Assembly (NCBI GenBank): GCA_014281115.1
Contig: JACONQ010000015.1
Location: 1,736,001-1,800,000, forward strand
DNA from: Laburnicola sp. R22_1
Taxonomy: Eukaryota; Ascomycota; Dothideomycetes; Pleosporales; Didymosphaeriaceae
Direction: 5' to 3'
DNA: 64,000 nucleotides
Every line of letters begins with the position of its first letter. Position 1 is the stretch's first letter. Under the pieces are notes generated by a model, which saw only the letters and a list, made by a program, of their open reading frames with translations, was not told where the DNA came from and ran no database searches. The position numbers were made by a program, and so were the translations under genes. This document shows, piece after piece, positions 13,051-25,852 of this stretch.

Positions 13051-15902
13051 ATATAATTCCTTACTACCTTATATCTTACTATTCTAATATAAGTAACGTT
13101 TGTTAAAGCTAACGCCTGGCCTCTATAGCTAGCCTAAGCGGAGCGACAGTAACTAGTAAGGGGCAACCTTACGCTAGTATTAAGGACCCTAGACTAGGCC
13201 AAACTAGCACGGATAAAGAATAAACAGCCTTAAGCACTAAAGAAGCTTAGATACAATGGTAAGAAGAGGAACTTAAGCGAGAAATTAAGATTGCAAAGAA
13301 GCGCGAGGCTATTAAAGCCTTATAGGACTAAGTTAAGATCCTGCAGATTAAAATAGGACCTAATAATAACAAATAAAGAACCTTAACACTTACGAGTAAC
13401 GCTAAAGCCGCGATAAAGAAGGATAAGGGTAAGGGTAGGCAACTAATACCTAAAACTATTAAAGAGGATATAAGCAACCCTAATAATAGCAGCAACTTAT
13501 AAGAGGAGTCTAGCAGCTCTAGAGAGGACTCTTCTTTGCGTAAGAAGGGCGGACGAAAGAGCAAGCGACTAAGTAAGAAGGATAGGAGAAAGCCCCTAAG
13601 GACTAGCATCGCGCCTATTGTCCCACTCTAAATAATAATAGCTAGCTTAGACCTATAACTACTAAAACCGCTAGAGCCTCTCTAATTTAAAAGAAGAGGC
13701 TAAAAGAAACTAAACGCCTAGGTAAGAGGCTGCGAAGATTATATTTAATACGCACTGGCCCTTAGCACTAATCTAGCCTAGATAAAATTTATACACTACT
13801 ATTTTAGAAATATATAACGCAACTTCTAGAATAGGGTAGTCTAGGAGATCCCTAAGCGTAAACGCGAGCGTAAGGTAATATAAAAACTAATAAAGCAGAC
13901 TATAGTAGACACTCTAGGATTAAGCTAGAAAAGAGAACAAGAGGCTTATTAGCGTATTAAGAATGCAAAGTAAGGTTATTAGACTCTAACTAAACTTCTA
14001 AACTATCTTAAGAATTAGTGGGAAGAGACTAACCCTAATTATGCCTTAAATAATTATAATAATTAGCATATTAGCGATTTCTTCTTTGCTCTAAATAGTT
14101 AAGTAGTAGAGAGACTCTAATAGCAACTACAGCGGTGGACCAGCCTTATCTAACTAGAGGAGACGGCTAACTAACACTGGCAGGTTATCTAAGAGGCGAA
14201 GCTAGGTAAGCGAAAGTAAAAGGATGACAATAAGGAGGCCTAAGAGGATAATAGGCAAGACACGACTAGCTAGAAACAATCTAGGTTAAACAATACTAGA
14301 CTAGGCTAGAGGCGCTATAACTCGCAATATAAGGAACGGGATAAGTATTATAAGGCATAATTACTACTAGACTAGAAAAAGAATAATTATTTCTACTATT
14401 ATAAGCAAGGGCACTATAAAGACAATTGCCTAAAGCGAAAGATGGAGGTAGGAAAAGACAAGCCCTAGGTTATTTATTTCTTAGACTAAGAGGCTCTATT
14501 ATATACACGGAGGGATAAAGATTGCTTACTATAGTTGCATTAGAGGCAAGAGGCCCCTATAAGGCTAGAGAGTCTTTAATTGCCTTAGAAGGGGTTATCT
14601 AAATAGCAGTGGACTTCTTTAAAGTAAGGGCCCTAGTAGACTATAGTACGAAGGCTAACTTTATTAGTACTAGGATGGCAAAAAGGGTTGCAGTCTAACT
14701 AAAAGCGAATATAAACTAGACTTATAAGGCCCTAAATAGAGTTAAATTAGAGGTTTAAGGCCAGACTAAGCTAGCCTATATAATAATAGATAGCTATGGG
14801 CAAATCTAGGCTAGGTTAGACAAATTTATTATAGGGGATATTAAAGAGTTTAATATAGTGCTAGAAATACTCTAGTTAACTAAATAAAATCTACTACCTA
14901 ACCTTACCACTTATATATTGCAATTTAATAATAGTAAGTGCAAATTCTAGAAGATTGCTATAGAGGAACCATAATAATTCGCGAATACTACTAAGAACGC
15001 TAATAATAACTATTGTGTTATATATAGAGTTAGTCTAGGCCAATCTAGTTTAAACAAGACTGTTCTACTTAAGGTTTACTAAGGGAGGTTTAAAGAAGCC
15101 TTTATAGAAGCGGACGCCGCCCTACTAGTAGACTACGGGCCTTACGAGATATCTATTAACATTAAGGCAGGCAAGAAGGTACCCTTTAGACTGCTCTATA
15201 GCCTATTAGCGCTAGAGGCATAGGTCTTAAAGGAGTATATTAAGAGGAACCTTAAAAGAGGCTAGATACGCTACTTAAAATTAGAAGTAAAAGCACTAAT
15301 TCTTTTTATAAAAAAGAAGGATAGAAGATTATAATTATGTGTAAATTACTATAAACTAAATATAGTAACTATAAAAACTATTACCTACTTCTACTAATCT
15401 AAGAGTTACTAGATTAACTAGAATCCGCTAATATATATACTAAATTAGACCTAAGAGACGCCTATTACTATATATAAATTAAGGTAGGCAACAAATAGAA
15501 GATAGTATTCTAGACTAGATATGGCTACTATAAGTATATAGTAATGCCCTTTAGGTTAACTAACATCCTTGTAGTCTTTTAGAGCTATATTAATAGTGCG
15601 CTATTAGACTTACTTAATATCTATTATATTATATACTTAGACAATATCCTTATATATTCTTAGAGTAAGGAGAAATATATTAAACATATAAAGATAGTGC
15701 TAGATCGGCTTATCTAGCATAAGCTATACGCTAAACTCTCTAAGTGTAAGTTTTACACCTAAGAGGTAGGCTATCTAGAGTTTATAGTAAGCCTAGAGGG
15801 CGTATATATAAAAGGAGACAGAGTTAAGAGTATATAGAAGTGGCTAGAGCCTAAGTTAGTATAGAATATAAGAATTTTTCTAGGCTTTACTAATTACTAC
15901 TA

Positions 15903-17742
15903 ACGTACTTTACACTCGAGTCGATTATTCCATTAAGTTAATTACTTTGCCAAGACCCCACTAAAACATACTATTAGCAATAGTATAACGTGATGCCTTA
16001 ATCACATAACAAACTACTAGCGTTAAAAGAAGCGCGTATATAGCTTGCAATCTAGACTATTAAATAAAATGCGACACTCTCTTAGCAACGCGCTATAGCC
16101 CTCTATAACATCCCTTAAAGTACACTTAGCAACTAACGCGCCAAAAAGACGTTTAGACGCGACTGCGCACCTAATAAAATAAGACTTACTATAAGAGAGG
16201 AGCAGGTGATTGTGTAGCATATACTTAATCTAGACGCGCGAGAATTTCCGCCCCAGTTTAATGCTATAAAAGATATGGCTAATTCTTTACTGGCTATACG
16301 CCACTACAAGCCAATTGGCTAGAGGTGGCCTTATGACTTTATTAAGCGCTAGCTAAAGCTTTAAGTTAAGTTTAATCGAAAGTACGACTACAAGAGAGCC
16401 CTCTAGAAGGATTCTAAGGTAATACAAGGCTAGTTCCGGCTTATAGAGAACATAAAGGCCAAGTATAGTATCCTAGATAAGGATACCTACAATTTCGACA
16501 AGTCTGGCTTTATAATAGGCATAATATTGACTAGAGTAGTAGTTATAGGCTCTAAGCATTAAGGACGGCCAAAGTAGGTGTAGTAGGATAATAGGGAGTG
16601 GACAACAGTCATCTAAGGCATTAACGCAATAGGGTGGTAAATTCCACCCTTTATTATCTTTAGGGGCAAGCACCACCTCTCCGCCTAGTATAAGAAGAAG
16701 AATCTACCTTATAATTAGGTTATTGTAGTCTCTAAGAATGGCTAGACGACAAATAAGCTTAGTTTATAATGGCTAAAGCACTTTAATAAGTATACAAAGA
16801 GGCGTACTATTAGTGAAGCACGTTTGCTTATTATTAATGGCCACAAAAGTTATAACTCGCTCGAATTCTAGAATTACTATAAAAAGAGTAATATTATTAC
16901 TCTTTATATGCCTCCACATTTGTCGCACCTCTTGTAGCCACTTAACGTAGGTTGTTTTGCGCTGTTAAAGAAGGCGTATAGGCGCTAAGCTAAGAATCTA
17001 ATGCGTAATCACATTACGCACATCACTAAAATCGAGTTCCTATCTTGCTTTATTACTACTTTTAAGGCTTTTAAGGTGCTGTCCTAGTGCCCCACAACTC
17101 AAAAGTTGTAATATCGCAGCTTAACGTCCGCCTACGTACGCCTCCACTTTGTACTATTTGCGATAGTATATGGGAGTCACAAACTCCGTGAAATAGTATA
17201 GAACTTAGGTTGTAATTAACGCTGGTTAAGCAGAGGATTTAAAGGCATATAGATAGTTCCCTAACTTATATGGTTAAGGCGGTGGAAAAGCTTGTTAAAA
17301 ACGCCGAGCTAATAGGGCATTCTTTGGTGTTAATGACTAAACGCAACGCCAAACTTTAAGCTACTAATAAGGCCGCCACGCGATGTAAATTGCATAAAAG
17401 AAAGCAAGTACAGCGTAAAGGAGTCCTCACAGCTAAAGAGGGCTAGCGGCTGGCCACTCTAAAGGAGTTTGGGGCGCGTAGTAATGGGCAAAAGGCAAAG
17501 AAGAGGGTGCGCGCTAATAGAGGCAAATCTGCTTAACAGCGCTGTAGACGCTGTGGCAAGCCCGGGCATAACAAAACAACTTATAGGCAGCCTATAGAAG
17601 TAGATTCTAAATAGATTGGCCTATTTAGACTATTGAAAATAGTTCGTGTTAACTCTGTACTATCGTGAATAGTACAGAACTTAGTAGGGTCTTAGCAAAG
17701 TAATTAACTTAATGGAATAATTAACTCGAGTGCAAAGTACGT
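15903..17742 (+). mobile_element. pogo/Fot1-like transposon (1,840 bp) inside chromovirus A
   Basis: Terminal inverted repeats of about 48 bp begin ACGTACTTTRCACTCGAG on both ends; the left is at 15,903 and the right is its reverse complement ending at 17,742. TA target duplications lie at 15,901-15,902 and 17,743-17,744. Copy B (48,252-48,262) shows the uninterrupted target, confirming the exact insertion point. Length and TA duplication fit the Fot1/pogo branch of Tc1/mariner. Confidence 0.93.
15993..17614 (+). pseudogene. Fot1/pogo-type DDE transposase remnant
   Basis: From the ATG at 15,993, an N-terminal HTH/CENP-B part (LNLDAREFPPQFNAIKDMAN at about 16,230) is followed by DDE landmarks: YNFDKSGFIIGI near 16,490, WTTVI near 16,600, INGHKSYNSLEF near 16,840, and MPPHLSHLL then LNVGCFALLKKAY near 16,910-16,980. 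A C-terminal CCHC-like knuckle (CRRCGKPGHNKTTY, last Cys to Tyr) lies near 17,540-17,583. Many TAG/TAA stops break it, and the distance between start and stop is not a multiple of three, so an indel is also present. It would have catalysed TA-specific transposition; it is dead. Confidence 0.85.
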
Positions 17743-18282
17743 TAAAGATTTATTAAAGAATTTTTAAGGGTTATAAGCCCCCTATACATACTTACCTAGC
17801 GACTAGAAGAGTTGGCCTATTGTAGTTACTAATAATATAAGGAGGAATTAGTACCTATTACCCTATTAAATAAGGCTTAGGCTACGTTTAAGCAACTAAA
17901 GTAAAGCTTTGCTAGTAGGCCCTTACTAGCCTATTTTAACCCTAAATTACCCTTAAGGGTAGAGACTAACGCCTTTAGATACGCGATATCTAGCATCTTA
18001 AGTTAACTATACCCAGGGCCCTAAAAAAAGAAATAATAGCACCTAGTTACCTTCTACTTACGCAAGATAAGCTAGACTAAGCGTAATTATAATATATATA
18101 ATAGAGAGTTGCTTACAATAGTAGAAGCCTTTGAACACTAGAGGTACTACTTAGAAGGTACTATAGAGTAGGTAGAGCTTCTAACAGATTATACTAACCT
18201 ATAGGAGTTTATAATAACTAAAGTCCTAACCTAATACTAGGCTTAATAGGCTAAATGGCTCGCCTTATTTAATTTTAAAATT

Positions 18283-18595
18283 TGTTAGATATATAATTAC
18301 TATAAATTATAGTAATTTTTACTATAAAATATAGTAGTTAGGTGTAACTAATTATATGGCCTTCTTACACTAATTTTACTATAAAATTACTATAAAATAT
18401 ACTAAGAAGGCTAGCGCACTACTATGTTACACTGCCTCTATATTATCCCTAATAGTACTAGCGCCTTGGCATAGATAGAAACTTCTCGCAATAGCAGAGC
18501 TTCTCCGAGACAACACACATAATGACATTATTTTAATAAATATTAAATCTATTACTTTTATCTCATCTTATTAAAATATACCCTTATATTTAACA
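18283..18595. repeat. solo LTR-like insertion (313 bp) in chromovirus A
   Basis: Absent from the corresponding site of copy B. Bounded by TGTTAG...TTAACA with a 5-bp duplication AAATT (18,278-18,282) / AGATT (18,596-18,600); both derive from GGATT in copy B by G-to-A changes. It has no coding content. The size, TG...CA ends and 5-bp TSD fit a solo LTR of an unrecognised element. Confidence 0.8.
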
Positions 18596-20819
18596 AGATT
18601 AGACACTATCTAGAAAAGACAAACCTAGTGGATAGACTCTTAAGAAGGCCTAACTATAAGTTAGAAGGAGCGGAAAGGCCTAATAGAATAGATAGTTCCT
18701 AAGAAAGGCTGCTTAGAGAGCTTTAAAGTAAGCTAAAGCTTAGGGAAGCTAAAATACCCTAGGAGAGGCTAGAAGAGTCTAGGCTAGCAGCCACCGCGCG
18801 GATTGCGCGACTTGGGGAAAGACCTACCCTAGAAAATACGCAACAAGGGAAATTTAAAAATTCCTTACTTTAAGCTATTTCTAAAGATATAATAAGCAAT
18901 CTAATAGTAGTTAGGGTAAGGGCGAGTCTCTTACACTCTATAGAGGATCGCCTACTATAGATAGAGTAGTGGAGTCTAATTAAGGGTTATCTACTCTAGT
19001 TTAATAGTCGCCTATACGTGCTGGCTAGCATTAGAATTAAGACCTTAAGACGCTGTTATAATAATCTACTAGTAGGTTATTTTAGTTTTGCGAGGATACT
19101 TAATATTGTCTAGAGAGAGTTCTAGTAGCCTAGAGCCTATTAGTTTATTAAGAATTACGTCCTAACTTATAAGGCCTATATAAGAGTTAAGCCTACTAGA
19201 TACGTATAGTATGGCTAACTTAATAGCTTACTAATCCTAATAGGTTCCTGGCAAGATATAATAATAAATATAATTATCGACCTTTTTAAGAGTAGGGTGC
19301 GTAACTATAAGTATAATAGTATACTAGTAATTATAGATCGCTTTAGTAAGATGGCTTACTATATGGCTATTTGTAAGGATATAATTATAGTAAAGCTAGC
19401 TAAGATCTTTTAGTAGGAGGTTATATAGCTCTATGGTCTCCTAAGATTAATAGTAATAGATAGAAGTAGCCTATTTATATTAGAATACTAGAGCACCTTT
19501 ACGTAGTACTTAGGGTCAAAATGGCTACTTTTAACTGCCTTTTACCCGCAGATAGATGGGTAGACTAAGAGGTAAAACTAGACGCTAGAGTAGTACCTAT
19601 AAGTTTTTTATAATTATAAGTAGGATAATTAGGCCTTATTACTATTAGAGGTAGAGTACTTGTATAACAATAGCGTATATAGCTCTATAGAGAAGTTGCC
19701 TTTTTAGACTGTGTATAAATACGACCTGCTAACCACTAGTGTGGCTAAAGAACTCTAATTAAGGGGTAACGCACCTTAGGCTATCGCTAACGTGACTAGA
19801 ATGGTCTAGATAAGGGCTGTTATATAAGAAACTATAATAAAAGCCTAGGCTTACTAGGCAAAGGCATATAACTCTAAGTATAAACTAGTAGAGTTTGCTA
19901 TAGAAGATATAGTCTACTTTAATACACGGAATCTAGCCTTATTAAGGCTAAAAACAAAGCTAGACTATAAGTACTAGGGTTTCTATAAAGTTCTACGCTA
20001 AGTAGGGGATTAGGCATACAAACTAAGCCTGCCTAAGAACTTCTAGATCTACCTAGTGTTCTACGTGTGCCTACTAGAGTAATTGGCCCTAGAGAGACTT
20101 ATATAGTAGGAGCAAAGTCCCTTTAAGGTTATAGTACTACAAACAGGTCTAGATATATACCTAGTTGAATAGATTAAGGGTAAAATAAGAGAGAATAGTA
20201 GGTGGCTATACAAAGTAAAGTGGAAAGGGTATAGTAATAAAGAAAACTAATAGTTACTAGTAGAAGATATTTCTAAGATGGTAATAAAGGCTTTCTTTAA
20301 GTGCATAGGCTTCACAGAGGACGCAAACCTATTAGAGATAAAAATAGGCCCTAAAAGAGGCCCATAGACTATATAAAGGCCGGGATCGCCCTTTAAAACA
20401 AGGAGGGGTAGAGATAACTCCAGAAAGGCCTAGATTAGCCTAGACTAGCCCTAGTAGGTAGATAGGCAAGTAATAGTACGTAGTTGTAGACTCTAAGAAG
20501 TAATAGTATTATAAAATAGGCAAAAATACTATTATAAATATATAATATAAAGAATTATAAGAGCAAAGTATAAAAAGCTTCTCTACTAAGAACCTAAACT
20601 AATTAGTATCTAAAATCTATAAACTAGGAAGCTAACTATAAATAAGCCTAATTAAGACTAAACTAGGCCAAAGCTACCTCTCTAGACCTATAAATAAGAC
20701 TAAACAAGGCCCTTAGCCCCTTCTAAAAGCCAAAGAGAGGTAGTAAACACTAAAAGGGGGGTATCTCAGACTAGGAAAACGCTAGAAAGGGCCAAACAGG
20801 CCTAGAAAGCCTAAGAATC

Positions 20820-21842
20820 CTAATCCTAGGTGCGCACCTACTATTATAACAACTCGAAATCCCTCTTCGCACGCTCTAAAGCCTTAGAATCTAGCTACAC
20901 CCTCTTAACTAGGAAGTCTAACGCATCCTTAAGCGCACTTAAGTAAGCCTAATATTAGTTAGCCTAGATTACCCTAGATAGGGCTTAGGAAGTTTAGATT
21001 ACCTTAATAGTAGAGAGATTAGTATTGCCCACTACAATACTTTTACCTCTAGCCTGCTTACGCGGGGTACCCGCAAGACTACCTATATTATTATTTATTA
21101 AATACTTCTAATTATTCTTAGCCTTAGCCTTCTTCTTCTTAGTAAGCCTAAGAGAAAGAAAGCTATTAGTAGAAAAGTTAGTCTGGCTAGAGTGTAGTAA
21201 AGTATCCTTATTGCCAGTGTACTTGCCCTTAGTACGGCTACCCTAAAATTAGCCTTAGGAGGCCTTAATAGGCCTAAATAGAAGAAACTTATATTTAGAT
21301 ATTCTTAAAGACCTTCTATAAATAGATAGAAGCCTCCTTAAGGGGAGGCAAGATTGGCTAGGGGGCCTTAGAACTCTTAGAGACCTTAGGAATCTCCTTT
21401 AACGTCCTTACGTCTAATTTAGCCTTAGTAAGACAAAGGCTGCTAGGATCTAGGAGGATAAGCTTTATGGCGGCCTAGAGCTTAGAGACAAGACGCTAGG
21501 AAACCTAAATACATTAGAGGGCCCTTAAGAATCCTAGAGAGGCCTAGATATGCCTAGGTTGGCCCTACTTACCTAGAAACAATCCTAACTAGCGTTAGCG
21601 CACTTAACGCACTTAAGTATAAGATTGTCCTGGCTAGAGTTAATAACGCTATCTAAGATGTAGGTCTTATAGTCCTATAGAGCTCTATAGTCCTTTTAGA
21701 AGAATTAGTAAGGATAAACTTCCTTAACTTTATTATTATAGAGTTTGTCTACTAGACTCTAGTAGGTGGTTATATAGAGGTTTATTATAATAAGTGTATT
21801 ATTCTAGGCTATTTTCTTTAATCTCTATAAAGTACTAGACAT
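20820..21842 (-). pseudogene. antisense spliced gene of the chromovirus, decayed copy A
   Basis: Counterpart of the four-exon antisense gene in copy B (51,009-52,031). The ATG (21,840-21,842), the first donor GT, the first acceptor TAG and the terminal stop position are all conserved, while the second intron's donor GT has become AT and many codons carry transitions. Its presence at the same place in two separately inserted copies shows that it belongs to the retrotransposon family. Confidence 0.7.
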
Positions 21843-22303
21843 CTTAATAAGAGTAAGATAGGCCTAGATAGGCCTAGATTAGGCTTAACTAGGACTAAGG
21901 CTGTTCTAAGGAGGTTAAATAGGTCGAAAAAAAGGATTGGGCAATGTTAAAGTAGACTGTTAAGCGTTATTAGCTCTAGATAAGCCTAGATAGGTATGGA
22001 GAAACCCCCCGCAGGCCCGAGAAAACCCTAGATTAGGAGTGTTTTGACCTAGAAGGGGCCTAGATTACCCTAGATTACCCTTATTAGAGCCTGCTAGGAG
22101 CGCCTATCCTGGGGGGTACTTACGCTAGAATAAGTGGCGATGTAAAGAGAGTGGAGAGAAGAGGTAATAGAGTAGTAGGACTGGGAGTAAACTTATAAAG
22201 GTACGCTAGTCTAAAATAGGCTCGTTAAGCGAGCTTAGCTAGCCTATTTAGGAAAATTTCTTTGGCAATCTTGGGGTTAAGGTTCTTTAAAAAAAGGGAG
22301 CTT

Positions 22304-22481
22304 TGTTATAACGTGTCCTCTATAGTAGCGTAACCTTCTAGTTGCCCTAGACTAGCCTAGATTAGCCTTGGCTAGGTTAGAGTTTTCTTCTTAGGCCTTA
22401 TAGTCTTTAGACTTACTTTTTTTTTAAGGGATTGCCTTAGTAGTAAATTAATAGATTAAGAATTATACCTACAATTTTTTA
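22304..22481 (+). repeat. 3' LTR of chromovirus A
   Basis: Begins TGTTATAACGTGTCC and is preceded by AAAAAGGGAGCTT, the same purine-rich lead-in seen before the 3' LTR of copy B (GAAAGGGAGCTT). The end at about 22,481 is set by alignment and is uncertain by a few bases. Confidence 0.78.
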
Positions 22482-23974
22482 CCCTGTAACTATTAGTGTT
22501 GCGGTCTAGAATAATATAACCTTAGAAGTTTAGTTTATAATATTGTACCTTCTAGATAAGATTAATAATCTTATTCTACTTATCTTACTTTAGCTAATTA
22601 TAGTTATAGTAAATTATATTAAGTTTATAGGTAACTTTATTACAGTCTAACTAATAATTACGTGCTGTCTCTTATTTAGCTTTCTACTTATTATAATGCT
22701 CTGTGGCTTCTTAATTATATTTATTAGAGTTGGTGTTAGTTTACTCTAAGTCTTCTCTTAGTGTCTTAATAATTTACTATTTATTAAAGACTTTGTTAGT
22801 TTTTTTGCCTAACTAGAGTTAGAGTTAGCTATTTTCTTTTTTAGTATCTGCAAAATCTCTCTTAACTTTCTTAAGCTTCTCTTATAGTTATAGGTTATTC
22901 TTATTATTTTAATAGGTCTTATATAGTTATTTATATTGCTTAAGCTTATGTATAGTTATAGTAAGTTATTGCACAAGATTAGAGGCGTTAGTAGAAATAG
23001 GCTAAGATCTCTAGGTCTTTAAATTATTGTTCGCGGCTTAAGCCGTATTTCGTAGAATAAGAAGAAGAGCTAGAATATTAAGAACCTAGCTATAAGGTGC
23101 CTCTTTAACTTATTTAAGTAGAATGTTGCTATTAGTAATAACGTTGTTTACCGCGATATTATACTTAATAGGAATATTATTGTCCTTAGAGTAATTACGT
23201 CCTAATTAAAATGTAAAGCTAGGATTATTATTAATAGAGTTAGTTTTATTACTATATTTTTATAAAGTTACCGATACTTTTCTATTCTTAGTAGTCTTAA
23301 AAAAGTAATACAAAAGAGTAGGTGCTTATTCTTAAGGTATATAATTTCTAATCTAGTATTAAGTATTTCTAGATTAATATATTCTAATATTATGAGTGTT
23401 ATTTTAATATAACTACTACTAGTTACTAAGGTTGTATAAATAGTATTGCAAAACTAACTAGGGTTCTTAACACAGTGCTATCTAGGCACGCTAGAGATAA
23501 GGCCCTAACTCTAACTTAGAGTTTATATTTTATTTTTACTAATAGTCTATAACTATAAAGATTATTATAGCTATTATAATAAGCTATAGCGCGAATAGTA
23601 AACTAACTTCTACTTATTCGCTATAATATTTACTTATGTTATACTAGGCTATTATTTATATATACTAGTACTAAAGGTTAACTTCTTCTACTAGTACGAT
23701 GTTTACCTTCTAGTTAACTATAATACGTTATTAACTAGGCCTAGGCATTTTATCTACCTACTAGACTTCTAACACAGATCTAGTTTCTATCTACTAAATA
23801 GTACCCTAGTATTCTTATAATACTTAATAGCTATTACACTACTACATAGCTTGTGTAAGATAGTTAAATACGCTTTATTAGGTGTGTAGGCTATCTATTA
23901 GCTTAATACTAACTTTTTTAGATTATTAAGCCTAATAAGATATTATATAGGGCGTAAAGGGTAACGCAATATAG
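22482..23974 (-). pseudogene. gypsy element 2, 5' leader and gag remnant
   Basis: AT-rich sequence between the 3' end of chromovirus A and the minus-strand 5' LTR of element 2. Position and orientation make it the gag N-terminal region. On the minus strand it reads as a Lys/Asn/Tyr-rich, coiled-coil-like stretch broken by stops, similar in character to the gag region at 27,200-27,850. I infer identity mainly from position. Confidence 0.6.
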
Positions 23975-24167
23975 TGTAATAGATTAATAGTTAGAGTTAA
24001 AATAATAGTTAATTAAATTCTATAGGTAAGATATTGTATAAGAATCCTAGTAATTATCTACGCCTACTATAACAGGCGCATTGTGGGACGCCTAGTGCTA
24101 GGCCTAATTAGGACTAGCGCCGGATATAAGGGACGTTATCTCCGAAGCCGCGCATTAATCCATCACA
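23975..24167 (-). repeat. 5' LTR of gypsy element 2
   Basis: A 193-bp TG...CA segment; on the minus strand it starts TGTGATGGATTAATGC. It aligns along its length with the 3' LTR of element 1 (6876-7087), including CGGCGCTAG...CTAGCAC arms and the AT-rich end ACTATTAATC. No matching TSD partner can be checked because the other LTR lies outside the window. Confidence 0.75.
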
Positions 24168-24501
24168 ATGCTAGTTTTAAATTCTTTAGTAGCTATCTAA
24201 CTATAGGTATTAAAGAACTTAATTTTAGATTACTAGAAAGCTAGCTTACTATATATATTAAAGAGTTAAATTTAAAAGACTTAGTATTATATATAGTAAA
24301 GGAAAAGAATTTTTAGATATTATAGATATTATAAGAGTAGGCAAACTTATATAATATATATATAGCAAACTATAGTTATAACTCTATGCTCTACTATAGC
24401 TCTCTAATAGTCTACTAGTTAAGAGATAATATATAACTTAGTTATACTAAATAGTAGACTTTTTATTAACTACTATTAATAATACTATTATATAGAATAC
24501 T
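24168..24501. other. unassigned AT-rich spacer between two elements
   Basis: Very AT-rich, no open reading frame of note, no recognisable repeat. It lies between the 5' LTR of gypsy element 2 and the 5' LTR of the copia element and is probably older transposon debris. Confidence 0.5.
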
Positions 24502-24788
24502 TATCCGTATACTATATAGGTAAGGGTACCTAAGAGGGTTAAGGTTTTAATATTATTATATAATAGCATTATATAGGGATTATAAAATACCTATACGCCG
24601 CAGGCTATATATTATAGGATTTTCTTCTTTTTATCTATACCCTTTCTACAGATACGTAATAATACTAAGTTAGTTCTATTATATTATTTCCTTTTTTATA
24701 TAATTATTATATACACCCTCTATACTTACTAATATAGAGTATTAGATATTAATATCTATATAGCTAGCTATAAAGTACCTATTTAATA
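24502..24788 (+). repeat. 5' LTR of the copia element
   Basis: 287 bp, beginning TATCCGTATACTATATAGG (RIP form of TGTC...) and ending ACCTATTTAATA. It aligns to 54,379-54,804 apart from the 127-bp insertion and its duplication in the latter. Confidence 0.75.
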
Positions 24789-25261
24789 CTAATTAGTAGT
24801 TAACTAATTCTTAACTATAAATTAGTAAGAGTAAAGATAGATTATATAAGTTATTAATAGCTATGTAATTTATTTTATTATACTCTATCCTTTATATATA
24901 AGAGGATAGTAGATTAAACCTTTATAGAGTTAGTAAGTAACTATTACTACTATTTAAAATAAAGGAAGCGATTATATAAGATATATAAAACCTATTCTTA
25001 TTTATAAGAATAGCAGATTAACTCTTTTATTAAGTTAGTAAGTAGATATTACTACTATATAAGATTTAAGAAGAGATAGTACACTAAGCACACTACTAGT
25101 AACTATATAAATATATAGTTAGATAATAATAAACCTTAGTAAAGCGTAATTTTCTATATAACTCACTTATTAAATAAACTAGTTATATAATAACTACCCC
25201 TACTACTACTTTGTATAAAGCCTTTACCTTTACTACCTTTACCTTATAAGATAATACTAAT

Positions 25262-25847
25262 ATGCCTAAATATACTAGACTATATAATAAGTATACTAAA
25301 GGAATAGAAATATTAGAGGTAATACTACGTAAGAGAATAAGACCTAAGTACTAAAAGGATAAAATTAACTTAGTAAATAATTCCTCTTTAATAGAAATAT
25401 AATTGTACATAGTATATACTATTGCTAATTATTATATATTATACTAAAAGGGATAGCTTTCTTAGAATTATTCTAGAAAGACTTTAAAGAATAGGAAGAA
25501 TACTATTGTTTAAAGTTAAACTTTGCATTTAGGAGAGAGCTTATTATAGTCCTAAAAGAAAAGAGTATTATACTAAGAATAGATACTAGAGCTATAAGTG
25601 CTAGTAAACTATATAAAGTAGCCTAAAGTAATATAGATATTACTTATATATTACTACCTTTGCTAGTCTACTTAACTCTTTATATATAAATACTAAAGCT
25701 AATTTTAAAGATACCTAAGGTAGTTAGGCTATTATATAAACTTAAATAGAGTAAGCTACTATTACTATAGGCACTTATATAGTTATAGGTCCCTATAGAT
25801 ATCTTAAGAGAACCTTTATATAAGTACTAAGAATAATTTTATTTATA
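25262..25847 (+). pseudogene. copia gag, N-terminal part (interrupted)
   Basis: From an ATG at 25,262 the frame reads MPKYTRLYNKYTKGIEILEV, then ILRKRIRPKY and a stop, in the style of fungal copia Gag openings. Stops accumulate downstream and the segment is cut at 25,847 by the gypsy insertion, whose TSD is TAAAT. The continuation lies beyond 33,968. A Gag of this kind would form the virus-like particle. Confidence 0.55.
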
Positions 25848-25852
25848 TAAAT

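Larger units (their letters stand above)
13087..20400 (+). pseudogene. chromovirus A gag-pol remnant
   Basis: Colinear with the gag-pol of copy B but with many more stops; the gag start codon is changed from ATG to ATA. The zinc knuckle near 14,390-14,440 can still be read (FYYYKQGHYKDNCL, one Cys lost). The protease, reverse transcriptase, integrase and chromodomain blocks correspond to copy B. The pogo insertion at 15,903 falls just after reverse transcriptase and the solo LTR at 18,283 falls within or after RNase H. No function is expected. Confidence 0.85.
12868..22481 (+). mobile_element. Ty3/gypsy chromovirus, copy A (RIP-decayed)
   Basis: Same family as copy B at 45,218-52,672. After removing the pogo insertion with its TA (15,903-17,744) and the solo LTR with its 5-bp duplication, the net length is about 7,454 bp against 7,455 bp for copy B, and the two align nearly colinearly. 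Differences are overwhelmingly C/T and G/A. The flanking 5-mers (GTCTT before, CCCTG after) do not match, so either the boundary is off by a few bases or the TSD has decayed. It interrupts gypsy element 2 within gag. Confidence 0.9.
7088..24167 (-). mobile_element. Ty3/gypsy element 2 (minus), split by chromovirus A
   Basis: Read on the minus strand from right to left: 5' LTR (24,167-23,975), gag part (23,974-22,482), an inserted chromovirus (22,481-12,868), more gag with a zinc knuckle (about 11,900), reverse transcriptase, RNase H, integrase and chromodomain (about 7,200). The tail just past the chromodomain stops at 7088 against element 1, so its 3' LTR should lie left of element 1, outside this window. 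Heavily RIP-mutated throughout. Confidence 0.78.
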
